Shown here: positions 52,220 through 62,159 of the stretch, piece by piece
Layout: every line of letters begins with the position of its first letter
Numbering within the stretch: the first letter of the stretch is position 1
Source: Gaiellasilicea sp963731615
GTDB taxonomy: Bacteria; Actinomycetota; Thermoleophilia; Gaiellales; Gaiellaceae
DNA length: 64,000 nt
Reading direction: 5' to 3'
NCBI GenBank assembly: GCA_963731615.1
Contig: CAVSWD010000008.1
Span: 434,001 to 498,000, forward strand
The notes under the pieces: model-generated
Databases searched by the model: none
What the model was told of the DNA's origin: nothing
The model's input: only the letters and a program-made list of their open reading frames with translations
Made by a program: the position numbers and the translations under genes

Positions 52220-52643
52220 GGGTGACCCTAACCCGCGTGGCGATCGCGGCGCGAAGCGGCGGCTCGTGTGCAGGATCGCGGTCGCCGCTGTCCTGCTCGG
52301 CGTTTTCGTCACGTGGTTCGTCGATGGGCCGGTGAGGCTCGACGGGACGCAGGGGCCGAACAACGGCTGGCTGGCCGTCATCATGGCCGGGCTCACGCTG
52401 CTGTGGATCCGGATGCTCGGTTCGTGGCCGGGCGTGTTCGGCGTGCTCGGCAGTGGGATCGTGATCGGCTGGACGGCGTTGGAGAACTGGCTGGACGCGC
52501 GCGCGACGATCGGCGCTTCCGCCCGTCCCGGACTGATTCTCGTGCTTGCGGGGAGCGTCGCCTTGACGGCCGCCGCAGGTGTCCAGGCCGTGGAGCTGGC
52601 GCGTGCGGGACTCAGGCACCGGGCGTCCGAACGCGTCGTCTGA
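52218..52643 (+). CDS. Small membrane protein, three helices
   Basis: ATG 52218 gives 141 residues: MGDPNPRGDRGAKRRLVCRI, then IAVAAVLLGVFVTWFVDGPV, GWLAVIMAGLTLLWIRMLG and LGSGIVIGWTALENWLDAR, with a fourth possible helix (LILVLAGSVALTAAAGVQAV). No family recognised. Start codon overlap with the PLD-like gene suggests a shared divergent promoter cannot lie between them; each transcript may begin within the other gene. Its end overlaps the ThrE-like gene by 32 bases. Confidence 0.65.
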   Translation: MGDPNPRGDRGAKRRLVCRIAVAAVLLGVFVTWFVDGPVRLDGTQGPNNGWLAVIMAGLTLLWIRMLGSWPGVFGVLGSGIVIGWTALENWLDARATIGASARPGLILVLAGSVALTAAAGVQAVELARAGLRHRASERVV

Positions 52644-53901
52644 CGGCCTGGGCCTGCCGCTCCGCACCGAGGAGCCAGCGATGCACCTCGACGCCGCAGA
52701 GGACGCCGAGCGCGACCGCGGCGATCGCTCCGATCACCGCGAAGACGTCGGCACCAGAGGCGGATTCGGGGAAGGCGAGGAAGGTCGTCAGCCCGATCAG
52801 CCCGAGCGAGCCGGGGACGAGTAGCCAGAAGCCTGGGAGGAACATCGCGTATACCGGCATCGTCGATCGAAGCCGGGCGAGCTGGTACGCGACGAACGTC
52901 ATCACGACGGCTCCGACGAAGCCGCTCGAGTAGGCACCGAACAGGGCGTTGCCGAGCACCTGGCCGGTCCACGCGGCGTAGAGCACGACAAGCAGCGACA
53001 ACAGCGCGCCGGGTGGCGTCGAGTTGGCGACCGTGACGCCGACGGCGAAGACCAGAACGCCGAGCCACGGCGCCCAGCCCCCGAGGAGCGCGTCGGAGCT
53101 GGAGAAGGCGCGCTCCGGGGGCACTCCGGCGGCGCTGACGCCGGCGACGATGCCGAAGGCGATCAGGCCGAGCTGGGTAGTCGCCCAGACGAGCCGGCTC
53201 GCGCCGGAGATCATCTGACCCTCGGTCAGCTCGAGCACGGCGGTGGTCAGGGCGACGCCGGGGATGAAGACGACGAGCGCGGCGATCATCGCCCGCAGGC
53301 CCGGGTCGGTGACGTCGTGCTTGACGGCGAGCGCAGTCAGCAGGGCAACGGCGAAGGCGGCGAGGAAGGGCATCAGCACCTCGAGCGAGCGCCGGCCGCG
53401 CGCGAGCAGCCGCAGGACGCCGACGAGCGTGCCGAGCATCGCGGCGGCGGCGACGTCGCGGGGCGCCGGTCGCAGGATCAGCGCGATCCCGATCGTCAGC
53501 GTCGTGTAGCCGAGCACGCTCGCGAGCGGCCCATAGCGGCTGCCGGTGGCCCGGATCTCCTCGAGCCGGGCGATCCCGGCTCCGGGAGCGATCGCGCCCA
53601 GCTCCGCCTCCTCCGCGAGGCGATGAACCGCTGCGATCTGGTCGAGGCGCGGGGTCGCCGACAGCCGCTTCGTGGGCTCGATCGTCGCGGCTTCGCCGCG
53701 CCCGAGCGTCAGGAAGAGTGAGGTCGGGAAGACGCTGAACCGCGCATCCTCGAGGCCGTAGGCGTGAGCGATCACGGCGAGGCGCAGCTCGACCGCATCG
53801 ACGGTCTCGCCGATCGCGCTCAGCGCCGCGCCGAGATCGGCGAGGAAGAGCAGGAGCTCGTTTCCGGGCGCCGTCTGCAGCGCACGCGGTTCTTCGGCCA
53901 C
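52612..53901 (-). CDS. ThrE-like threonine/serine exporter
   Basis: The 429-residue protein carries the N-terminal ThrE/DUF1212 soluble domain (LADLGAALSAIGETVDAVEL, YGLEDARFSVFPTSLFLTLG) and two blocks of membrane helices (residues 120-270 and 275-400), matching the ThrE family, including FIPGVALTTAVLELTEGQMI and STPPGALLSLLVVLYAAW. Members export threonine and serine or dipeptides. The full-length fusion of both halves is the actinobacterial form. Confidence 0.88.
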   Translation of the reverse strand: MAEEPRALQTAPGNELLLFLADLGAALSAIGETVDAVELRLAVIAHAYGLEDARFSVFPTSLFLTLGRGEAATIEPTKRLSATPRLDQIAAVHRLAEEAELGAIAPGAGIARLEEIRATGSRYGPLASVLGYTTLTIGIALILRPAPRDVAAAAMLGTLVGVLRLLARGRRSLEVLMPFLAAFAVALLTALAVKHDVTDPGLRAMIAALVVFIPGVALTTAVLELTEGQMISGASRLVWATTQLGLIAFGIVAGVSAAGVPPERAFSSSDALLGGWAPWLGVLVFAVGVTVANSTPPGALLSLLVVLYAAWTGQVLGNALFGAYSSGFVGAVVMTFVAYQLARLRSTMPVYAMFLPGFWLLVPGSLGLIGLTTFLAFPESASGADVFAVIGAIAAVALGVLCGVEVHRWLLGAERQAQAVRRRVRTPGA

Positions 53902-55188
53902 CTAGGCCGCCGTGGCATCGGGTTCGGCCAGGTCGCCGCGGCTCCGCTTCCAGATCGTGTCGAGCACGACTGCGAGCACGGTGATCGCCACGATCGCGAC
54001 GAACGTCTCGGGAGAGTTGCGCAGCGTGTCGACCGCGAAGAAGGCGAGGACGACGGCCGTCGCCGCGATCCCGGCAAGCACGATCGCGGCGTTCGCGCCC
54101 GTGTCCGCTCGGCGCCGGTACGCGGCGACGCCCACGAGCAGGAAGATCACGAGCGAGCACGCGCTCCCGACCGAGGCGATCGCGGAAAGGTCGACGAGAT
54201 TGCTGACGACGAGCACGATCGCAGCCGTGATCAGCATTCCCGCGTTCGCGCCGAGCCGCGAGCCGCGCCCGAAGAACGGCGGGAACTGGCCCGCACCCGC
54301 GAGCATCTTCGTCAGGCCGCCCGAGGCGTAGAGGGTCGCGTTCACCGACGACGAGGTCGCGAGCAGGGCGGCGATTGCCATCATCGTGAAGCCGGCGTCC
54401 CCGAGCGTCGGCCGCGCGGCCTCGGCGATCGCCGTCTCGCCATAGCCGATCACCTCCGGGACGGTGAGCGTGCCGAAGACGCCGAGCGCAATCAAGACGT
54501 ACAGCACGGTCGTCACGCCGAGTGCGCCGTACATCGCCTTCGGCAGCTCTCGGGCTGGGTCACGGAGGTCGCCGGCCGCAAACGTGATCACGCTGAAGCC
54601 GAGGTAGGCGAAGAAGGTGAGGGCGACGCTCGCGATGATGTCGTTGAACGGCGGGTAGCCGCTGAACGCAAGCAGTTCGAGGTCGATGTCCGCCAGGGTG
54701 ACGGCGATGAAGACGGCGAAGACGGCGAGCAGGAGGACGACGATCAGCGACTGGGCGCGGTCGACGATCTTCGAGCCGACGATGTTGATTCCCGCCATCG
54801 CCAGCACGATCAACGTCGTGAACAGGTTGTCCCAGCCAGCCGCCGCGTTCTCCCCGATGAAGAGGGACGTCGCGTAGCTCCCGAACGAGACCGCGACCAT
54901 CGAGCAGACGATCACGATCGCCGCGAAGTAGCCCAGCCAGGAGGCGATCCCGACCAGGCGTCCGTTGCCGAACCCTTCGATCAGGTACGCAATGATCCCG
55001 CCCGACGACGGGAAGCGCACGCCCATCTTGACGACGGTGTAGCCGAGCAGCGCGGAGACGATCCCGGCGAGGAGGAACGAGAGCCAGACGGCGGAGCCTG
55101 CAACGGCCCCGGCCTCGCCGAGCAGCGCGAAGATGCCGGCGCCCACCATCGCGCCGATCCCGAGGAAGGCAGCGCCTCGGACGCTCAT
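53902..55188 (-). CDS. APC-family amino acid permease
   Basis: The 428-residue protein has 12 helices and opens with GIGAMVGAGIFALLGEAGAV, the APC motif, followed by KMGVRFPSSGGIIAYLIEGF and AYLGFSVITFAAGDLRDPAR. It looks like cationic or branched amino acid APC carriers; the substrate is unknown. It is coupled end to end with the ThrE-like gene (53901/53902) and follows the Dcu-like gene by one base. Confidence 0.88.
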   Translation of the reverse strand: MSVRGAAFLGIGAMVGAGIFALLGEAGAVAGSAVWLSFLLAGIVSALLGYTVVKMGVRFPSSGGIIAYLIEGFGNGRLVGIASWLGYFAAIVIVCSMVAVSFGSYATSLFIGENAAAGWDNLFTTLIVLAMAGINIVGSKIVDRAQSLIVVLLLAVFAVFIAVTLADIDLELLAFSGYPPFNDIIASVALTFFAYLGFSVITFAAGDLRDPARELPKAMYGALGVTTVLYVLIALGVFGTLTVPEVIGYGETAIAEAARPTLGDAGFTMMAIAALLATSSSVNATLYASGGLTKMLAGAGQFPPFFGRGSRLGANAGMLITAAIVLVVSNLVDLSAIASVGSACSLVIFLLVGVAAYRRRADTGANAAIVLAGIAATAVVLAFFAVDTLRNSPETFVAIVAITVLAVVLDTIWKRSRGDLAEPDATAA

Positions 55189-55189
55189 G

Positions 55190-56587
55190 CTACGGAGCGG
55201 TCGTCGTTGCGCCGGTCGTGGTCGGAACCGGCGGAGCCGGAGTCTGGTCGCCGAAGAAGAGGTAGACGATCAGACAGCCGACGAGCGCCGTCACCACCCA
55301 CGCGATCTGGAGCGGAAGCTGGAAGGAGTGGTCGATGACGCGCTTGCCCAGCGTCGTCGAGCCGGTCTCATCGGCCTCGGCGGCGGCGATCTGGGTGCCG
55401 TTGGCGGGGAAGAAGAGGACGCCGGCCACGGCGGTCCAGAACGCGATCATGTAGCCCGCGCCGATCCCGAGCGCGAGGCCGAGCGGGATCATCGTCCGCG
55501 TCGCGGCCGATTGGCTCGTCGTTAAGGCCGCGACGAGGAAGATCGCCAGCGCGATCGTGAACGGCCAGTTCTCGGCCAGGCCCCCGAGCGCGGTGACGAT
55601 GGCGTCCTCGTTGTTGGCGATGAAGGTGTCCGCCATCCAGGCGATCCCGAAGAGGGCGATCATCGCGACCATGCCCGACCTGAAGATCTGCTGATTGGGG
55701 ATGTCGCTCGCCTGCACGTGGGCCAGGATCAGGATCAGCGCCGCTGCAGTGAGCATGAACATCTGGATGATCGGCGTCACGGAGAGCGGCTCGACACCGC
55801 CGCCCTCGGCGGGAACCGTCGGCCGGAGTCCCTCGAAGACGCCGAACACGCAGATCGCGCCGACGGCGGTAAGGAAGATGGCGACGCTGCGCTTCGCGAA
55901 CGGGAGCAGCGTGATCTCGCCGGCCGGGGCGGGAGGCTTGATCTCGTTCGCGGCGAGGCGGCGCTGGTACTCCTGGTCGTCGTCGAGGTCCTTGCCGTGC
56001 GTGTTCATCACGAGCGCCATCGCGAAGATGCCGACGATGCTGGCCGGGATCGTGATCAGCATCACGTCGACGATGTCGTAGCCGTAGACCTCGACGAGCG
56101 GCAGCATCGTCGCCATCGCGGCGGCGACCGGGCTTGCCGTGATCCCGAACGTCGAGGCGACGGCCGAGCCGGCGAGCGCCCGCTCGGGCCTGATCTTGTT
56201 CGCGTAGGCGAGCTCGTTGATCACCGGGATCAGGGAGAAGAACGTGTTGCCCGTCCCGGTCAGGATCGTGAGCAGCCAGGAGACGTAAGGCGCGGCGAAG
56301 TTGAGCATCTTCGGGCGCGCCCGCAGCGCCTTGCTCGCGATCAGGACCATGTAGTCGATCCCGCCGGCGGCCTGCATCGCCGCCGAGGCAGCGATCACGG
56401 CGACGATGATCAGCATGGCGCTGATCGGCGGCTCGCCCGGCGCGAGGCCGAAGCCGAAAACGAGCACGAGCGTGCCGACGCCGCCCCAGAGACCGAGGCC
56501 GATCCCGCCGGACCGCACGCCGAGGGCGATGAAGCCGATGACGACGAGCCCCTCGAGGGCGATCAGGATCCAGTCGGACGTGCTCAT
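55190..56587 (-). CDS. Dcu-type C4-dicarboxylate transporter
   Basis: The 465-residue protein shows DcuA/DcuB features: AAMQAAGGIDYMVLIASKAL, APYVSWLLTILTGTGNTFFS, NKIRPERALAGSAVASTFGI and ASPVAAAMATML. Dcu carriers exchange fumarate, malate, succinate or aspartate. The C-terminal 20 residues are Pro/Thr-rich. Overlap with the following gene (56584) is 4 bases. Confidence 0.88.
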   Translation of the reverse strand: MSTSDWILIALEGLVVIGFIALGVRSGGIGLGLWGGVGTLVLVFGFGLAPGEPPISAMLIIVAVIAASAAMQAAGGIDYMVLIASKALRARPKMLNFAAPYVSWLLTILTGTGNTFFSLIPVINELAYANKIRPERALAGSAVASTFGITASPVAAAMATMLPLVEVYGYDIVDVMLITIPASIVGIFAMALVMNTHGKDLDDDQEYQRRLAANEIKPPAPAGEITLLPFAKRSVAIFLTAVGAICVFGVFEGLRPTVPAEGGGVEPLSVTPIIQMFMLTAAALILILAHVQASDIPNQQIFRSGMVAMIALFGIAWMADTFIANNEDAIVTALGGLAENWPFTIALAIFLVAALTTSQSAATRTMIPLGLALGIGAGYMIAFWTAVAGVLFFPANGTQIAAAEADETGSTTLGKRVIDHSFQLPLQIAWVVTALVGCLIVYLFFGDQTPAPPVPTTTGATTTAP

Positions 56588-57192
56588 TCCGTCCCCTCCG
56601 CTCTGAGCTGCTGGCAGGCACTCGTGTCGAGGACTGTGCGGGCGAGCTCGGGGTCGGCCTGGGCGAGGTCAGCGATCGCCTTCGTGCCGCCCGTGAGAGC
56701 CCCACCGATCGCGCGTGCCGCCTCTGCGAATTGCTCGAGCGACTCCTCGAGCGAGTCTGCCTCGTCGTCGAGCGAGTCTTCCGCCTCCTCGAGGCCGTTC
56801 AGGGCGGATTCCGTCCAGTCGGAGACGATCCCGGCGGCCTCCTCGCCCTGCTCCGAGTCGGGGATGCCGGCGTTGTCGATCCCCTCGACCAACGTCTCGG
56901 CCGCCTGCACGCCGCGCTCGACACCCTTGCGTAGGAAGCCGGTGCGGCCCTGGGGCGTCTCCGACTGCGGCTCCTCACCGCCCGCCGTGCTCTCCGAGGT
57001 CGGCGTCCGAATGTCCTCGACGATCGACTCGAGCTCGCCGCGCCAGACCGCGATCGTGCCGCAGACGCTCTGCGCCCACTCCCCGGCCGGAACCGTCTCG
57101 TCGCTCCGGTCGCGGTCGCCGATCAGCGCGGCGACGACGATCACCGCGACGATGCCTACGGCGGCGAGGAGCCAGGGGAGCGGCCCGCGCAC
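56584..57192 (-). CDS. Membrane-anchored hypothetical protein with helical exposed part
   Basis: GTG 57192 overlaps the dipeptidase stop by one base. The 202-residue product has one N-terminal membrane segment (WLLAAVGIVAVIVVAALIGD), an acidic, largely helical domain with two Cys (SVCGTIAVWRGELESIVEDI, then DTSACQQLRAEGTE) and an acidic coiled part (EEAEDSLDDEADSLEESLEQ). No family recognised. It sits between the dipeptidase and the dicarboxylate carrier. Confidence 0.65.
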   Translation of the reverse strand: MRGPLPWLLAAVGIVAVIVVAALIGDRDRSDETVPAGEWAQSVCGTIAVWRGELESIVEDIRTPTSESTAGGEEPQSETPQGRTGFLRKGVERGVQAAETLVEGIDNAGIPDSEQGEEAAGIVSDWTESALNGLEEAEDSLDDEADSLEESLEQFAEAARAIGGALTGGTKAIADLAQADPELARTVLDTSACQQLRAEGTE

Positions 57193-58667
57193 TACTTCGC
57201 CGGCCTCGACAGCTCGTCCAGGACGGCGACGAGCAGCTTCCAGAAGCGCTCGACCGTGGGAATGCTGACCCGCTCGTCCGGCGAGTGCGGGAACTCGATC
57301 TGCGGCCCGAACGAGAGCATGTCGAGGCCGGGCACCTTCGTGCCGATCACGGCGGTTTCGAGGCCTGCGTGGACCGCTGTGATGATCGGCGGCTCTCCGA
57401 GCTCGCGCTCGTACGCCACGCGCGCCGCGGCGAGGGCCTTCGAGTCGAGGTCGGGGCGCCAGCCCCCGTAGTTCTTCTTGACCTCGAGCTTGCCGCCGCC
57501 GAGCCGGGCCACCGCATCGAGCGTCGCGATCACCTCCGGGAGCGCGGAGTCGTTCGACGAGCGCGAGAGGCTGTGCAGCGTCAGCTCGTCACCCTCCGTC
57601 AAGGCCTCTCCGAGCGAGGTCGACGTCTCGACGAGATCGTCGAAGTCCGGGCTCAGCGCGAGCGGGCCGGTCGGCACGAGCGCGATCGCGTCGAGCAGCG
57701 CTGCGGTGCTCTCGTCCGTCCAGGGATCGGCGGCGGCGTCGGCGTCGTCCACGGCCGCCGAGACGTCTCCGTCGGTCTTTGCGAACGCATCCTGAATCGT
57801 CACGGCGGCGGCGGCTACCGCGGCCTTGAACTCCTGCTCGCGACCCGCCGGGACGGAGCAGATCGCGATCGCATCGCGCGGGATCGCGTTGCGGCTCTTA
57901 CCGCCCGAGAGCGACACGAGCCGGAACGGCACCGTCGCGAGCGTCTCGCGGAGCGCGCGTCCGAGCACCTTGATCGCGTTCGACTTGCCGAGCGCGATGC
58001 CCGTGCCCGAGTGGCCGCCACTGCCGCCGCTCACGGTGACCGACATCGTGGCGGCGCCGTCGGCGGCAGGCGCGCGAGAAGCCTCGATCCGGATCCACGT
58101 GTCGGTGCTGCCGGCGCACCCCACCGTCAGCCGCCCGTCTTCCTCGCTGTCGAGATTGACGAGGATCGAGCCTGTGACGAGCGCCGGGTCGAGCGCGTTG
58201 GCACCCTCGAGCCCGACTTCCTCGGCGACGGTCATCAGCAGCTCGAGCGGTCCGTGGGGCAGGGACTCGTCCTCGACGAGCGCCATCATGGCCGCGATCG
58301 CGACGCCGTCGTCCGCCCCGAGCGTGGTGCCGTCCGCGGTCAGCCAGTCGCCGTCGCGCACCAGGGCGATCCGCCCCTCGGCCGGGTCGTTCGGGCTCGA
58401 CGCGTCGCGCTCGCACACCATGTCGAGATGACCTTGCAGCGTCACGACGGGAGCCTGCTCGCGGCCTGGCGTGGCCGGAACACGGATGACCAGGTTCCGC
58501 CCGGCATCCTGCTTCACCTCGAACCCGAGCTGGTCGGCCCACGCACGCACGTGCTCGATCACCGGTTCCTCGTGACGCGAAGGCCGTGGGACCTTCGTCA
58601 GCGTCTCGAAATGCCCCCAGAACGAGCGGGGCTCGAGCCCTGTCACCACTGATGTCTCGGTCGCCAT
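57192..58667 (-). CDS. pepD: Aminoacyl-histidine dipeptidase (PepD-type M20 peptidase)
   Basis: ATG 58667 with GGAGACACG upstream gives 491 residues. Zinc ligands of the M20 family are clear: QGHLDMV (His80, Asp82), LGADDGVAIA (Asp119), AEEVGLEG (Glu149/Glu150), and C-terminal HAGLETAVIG. The order and LEVKKNYGGWRPDLDS match PepD, which cleaves Xaa-His and other dipeptides in the cytosol. It heads a minus-strand row with a hypothetical protein and transporters for dicarboxylates and amino acids. Confidence 0.92.
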   Translation of the reverse strand: MATETSVVTGLEPRSFWGHFETLTKVPRPSRHEEPVIEHVRAWADQLGFEVKQDAGRNLVIRVPATPGREQAPVVTLQGHLDMVCERDASSPNDPAEGRIALVRDGDWLTADGTTLGADDGVAIAAMMALVEDESLPHGPLELLMTVAEEVGLEGANALDPALVTGSILVNLDSEEDGRLTVGCAGSTDTWIRIEASRAPAADGAATMSVTVSGGSGGHSGTGIALGKSNAIKVLGRALRETLATVPFRLVSLSGGKSRNAIPRDAIAICSVPAGREQEFKAAVAAAAVTIQDAFAKTDGDVSAAVDDADAAADPWTDESTAALLDAIALVPTGPLALSPDFDDLVETSTSLGEALTEGDELTLHSLSRSSNDSALPEVIATLDAVARLGGGKLEVKKNYGGWRPDLDSKALAAARVAYERELGEPPIITAVHAGLETAVIGTKVPGLDMLSFGPQIEFPHSPDERVSIPTVERFWKLLVAVLDELSRPAK

Positions 58668-58690
58668 AGTCGTGTCTCCTCGCGCCGAGT

Positions 58691-59086
58691 CTAGGCGAGT
58701 GCGTTGGTCTTCAGGACGTCGAACTCCTCTTGTGTGATCACGCCGCGGTCGAGCAGGCCCTTCCCTCGCTCGATCTCGGCCGCCGCGCTTCCCCCGCTTC
58801 CAGCCGTCTCGCGCACGTACTCGTCGAGCTGGGAGCGCTCCTTTCTGCTCCGCGCGATCGTCCGTTTCGTCATTCCGTCGTTCTCCGCGATCAAATAGAC
58901 GAACACTCCGAGGAACGGGAGCACGATCGTGAAGACGAGCCAGAGCGTCTTGCGTCCGCCGGAGATGTCGTCGCGCCGGAAGATGTCGTTCCAGATCGTG
59001 AAGAGGAGCGAGAACCACATCACCCAGACGAAGAACACGATCATCGACCAGAAGAAGTCAAGGAACGTGTAGTCGGCGACGAGCAT
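58691..59086 (-). CDS. PLD-nuclease-N-like/SHOCT membrane protein
   Basis: The 131-residue product has two membrane helices (FFWSMIVFFVWVMWFSLLF and LWLVFTIVLPFLGVFVYLIA), typical of the PLDc_N-like family, and a SHOCT tail EIERGKGLLDRGVITQEEFD. Such proteins are common in actinobacteria; function unknown. Confidence 0.85.
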   Translation of the reverse strand: MLVADYTFLDFFWSMIVFFVWVMWFSLLFTIWNDIFRRDDISGGRKTLWLVFTIVLPFLGVFVYLIAENDGMTKRTIARSRKERSQLDEYVRETAGSGGSAAAEIERGKGLLDRGVITQEEFDVLKTNALA

Positions 59087-59293
59087 TTCCTTGGCCTCCG
59101 TGGTCGGCGGGAGCGGAGCGTTCTCGTTCCGAAGCTACACTATCCACTGCTGCGGGCGCTATTCAACCGGCCGTGCGTGTTGTCAGCCGCCGCGACGCCT
59201 GCCGGACCGGTCGTCGCAGCTCGCGCAGGACGCGGCTACTCTGAGCGCGCTCCAGAGGGGAAGGGGTCGATGGGTTGAGCGTGGTGCGGAGAC

Positions 59294-61332
59294 ATGCTGA
59301 TGCTGGCCGGCGGCGTCGCCGCCGCTTTGGTGATGGTCGCGCCGGCACCGGCCGCCGCGCACCGCGGCTCGCCCGCGTTGCAGCCGGTCCCGTCGCTGAC
59401 GCCGGCGGCCACGGCTCGGCTCTGGAGCTCGCTCGTCCAGCAACGTCATTCTTTCGCGGTCGCAGCCGACTGCCGGTCACTGCGTGCCGTCTTCTACGCG
59501 CCGACGGACTGGCTGCGACTGGCCACGAAGCTGGCGGCGAACGCATCACCCTGCGCCCAGTACTACATCTCCGTGCCACCGCTGGCGGCCGACAAGACGC
59601 AACCGCGGTCCGATCAGGCATGGCGGATCCGTGCGCTCGGCCCGGCCTTCCACGCACTGGCGGAGATCAGCGTCACCGGGTGGACCGGCTGGGTCGCGAC
59701 GACCGGCAACTCCTGGTACGCGGCCGGCGTCGAGGCGCGGCGGCGCATGACGGCGAGCGGTTACGAGGTCTCCGCCGGCGACACGTGGGCGCTGAACGAG
59801 CTCTCCTCGGCGGTGCGGCAGGGCGTCGGCAACGCGCGCGCGAACATGCAAGCCTTCCTCAACGGGCTGCACGACGGCGACGTCCTCCCCGACGCGCGCG
59901 GCGCCGTCTTCATCGCCGGCATCGGCCAGTCGACCGCCGACCTCTCCCTCTACCAGGCGCGGCTGCAGGACTGGTACGAGGACGCCCCGTTCTGGACCGA
60001 CCTGAGCCGCGTCACCAGCGACTGGTCGCAGGAGCTCTACGGCGACGTCCGCAACTACGCCGTTCCGGACGCAAGTCGAGAAGCGCGTCGTGACGCGCTG
60101 AACGAGTATCTGCAGCACCAGGTCTCGCTCGCCGGCGTTGCGCCCGCGTCGGGGCAGGCGGCTCGGGACTTCCTGGCGGCGACCTCGAGTCCGCTCGCGA
60201 ACGCGGCCTGGCAGTACGACGCGTCGTTCGGCTGGACGAACGTCACCGCGGAGCTGATGCAGGACTACGTCTCGGCCCAGGTCTACGCCGCCCGGTCGGC
60301 CGGGAACAGCCGCTTCGGCTTCGCCTGGTCGCCGCGCAATCTCGCCGGCATGCCCACCGGCGACTTCAATGCGCAGACCGACGCGCTGCTCGTTCGGCTC
60401 GCGGCCGCGATCGCAGACTCGGCCGACACCGTCGACGGCGCGTGCGGGACGACCTGGTGCACGCGCAGCCTCGACGGCGCCGCCACGACCACCGCCTGGC
60501 GCACCTTCGGCGCCTGGAAGCCGTCGCGGCTCGCGTTCACGACGCCCGAGCAGACCGATCTCGCCCGGGGTGGCGTCGGCGCCCGTGACGGTCGAGTTGC
60601 AGACGAACACCGGCGTCGCGTACACGGCTGGGTTGCCGGTGCCGGTGGCAGCTCTCGTCGTCGTCGGCGACGAGCGAGCTCTCGACCAGCCCGGACGGCC
60701 CCTGGACGACGACGCTCGCGATGCCGATCGCTTCCGGCGCAAGTACGGCGACCTTCTACTTCCGCGACACCGCCAGCGGCTCGGCGACCGTCACCGCGGC
60801 TGCCGCCGGCAAGAGCGCGGCCGCGCAGACGGTCACCGTCTCCGGAACGCCGGCTCCACCGCCGGCCTCGGGCGGCGACACGGGCGCCGTGCCGCTCCCC
60901 GGCTTCGGCCAGCCGCCACTGGAGCCGGTGAGTGTCGTACCAGTCGTCGAGCCCGCCCCCACCCCGGCCGCGACACCGGCGCAGGCGCCTGCACTGCGTG
61001 CTTCGAGCGCGGCGCGAGTAACGCGCCTCCGTGGCGTGGCCACGCTGTCCGCGAGGTTCTCCGTTGGTGGCCCCGCCCAGCTGGAGGTGCGGGTGACACC
61101 GCTCCGCACAACCCGCTCGATCCAGCTGCTCGCCGGAACCTCGCTCGCGGGAGCCCGCTCGACGAAGGCCCGCACAATCGCGGTGGCCACGATCTTGCGT
61201 GCAGGGACGTACCGCCTCACCGCGCGCATCGGCACGAAGCAGCTGATCCGCGGACGCACCTACCTCGTCAGGCTGACCGCCGTCGATTCGGGCGGCCGGC
61301 GCCGAGCGCTGGCGATCCGCATCCGGGCCTAG
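59294..61332 (+). pseudogene. Large exported protein of unknown function, two frame breaks
   Basis: ATG 59294 begins with a signal peptide MLMLAGGVAAALVMVAPAPA. The first 430 residues form an unrecognised folded region (DTWALNELSSAVRQGVGNAR, LQDWYEDAPFWTDLSRVTSD, TDALLVRLAAAIADSADTVD). Near 60570 (a GGGG run) the frame shifts to APVTVELQTNTGVAYTAGLP, and near 60665 again to SGASTATFYFRDTASGSATV, an Ig/cadherin-like repeat, followed by a Pro-rich linker and a beta-rich tail to TAG 61332. The span is 3n+2, fitting two inserted bases on a 679-residue protein. It is probably secreted. Confidence 0.65.
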
Positions 61333-61414
61333 TTCCGCTCCGACCAAGCCCGCGCAGTGCGGGTCGTCCGATACGGGTGATGCGAGGCGCTGAGACGCGG
61401 ATGATCATCGCGAG

Positions 61415-62159
61415 GTGGCCGGTGGAACCGGAAGGCTCGGGGTTGCGGCGCGGCTCTCGGGAGCGGCGCTGCTCGGGCTGCTCGTCGCCCTTGCGCTCGG
61501 CTCGTGCGGTGGGGAAGGCGAGCCGATCGGGACCGGGACGATCACGCGCTCGCTGCCGACTGTGCCCGCGGTCACCGAGTCGGTGACGCTCACCGAGGCA
61601 GGGCCCGCGGTCACCGAGACGCTGACAGTGACGGAAGCGCCGCCGACCCTGACGGAAGCCGCTCCCGCCGCGACGGAGACAGTGACTGAAACGGTGACGG
61701 AAACGGAGACCGCACCGGCCGTGACGGAAACCTTGACGGAGACCGTGACGCTGACCGAGACCGCCCCGGCGGCCACGACGACCACGCCTCCAGTGACAGT
61801 CACCGAGACGCTCACTGTCGACGACGACGACGACCGGGGTGAGCGCGGGCGCCGCGGCCGCTGCCGGCGCCGCCGCAGCCTCTGAAGACGAGGACGGGCT
61901 GACGAGCACTGAATGGGGATGGGTCGCGTTCGGCGTGCTCGCCGCGGCGGTCGTTGTCGCCGGGGTCGTGATGTTCGCTGCGCCGGCGCTCGGCGGCAAA
62001 GCGAAGCGACACAGCACCGCCCTCGCCCGACCTCACCTCGTAACGGCCGGTTCGCGTCCGCTCAGACCGAGAGCTGGATCTCCGCGGGAAGCTCGTGCGG
62101 CTCGTCGGCGGGCTCGAGCTCGAGCCGGACGCGGGAATCGAAGTAGACGTACGAGGTGA
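61415..62159 (+). pseudogene. Lipoprotein with VTET-type repeats, one frame break
   Basis: GTG 61415 gives a lipoprotein signal GLLVALALGSC followed by a repeated Thr/Glu/Val stretch (TVTETLTETVTLTET pattern, residues 45-130). At 61835 within an Asp run the frame shifts; the new frame reads AAASEDEDGLTSTEWGWVAF and a membrane helix VLAAAVVVAGVVMFAAP with a basic end. The span is 3n+1. The stop at 62159 overlaps the convergent gene by 98 bases, so the true C-terminus may differ. It may be an anchored surface stalk. Confidence 0.5.

Noticed and set aside
50867..54160. Single 1097-residue minus-strand protein
   Set aside because: Only the part from 52219 is protein-like; upstream it is an antisense or off-frame reading of the ThrE-like gene region.
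61560..61830. VTET repeats as a separate repeat element
   Set aside because: They are in frame with the lipoprotein signal and best seen as a protein stalk.
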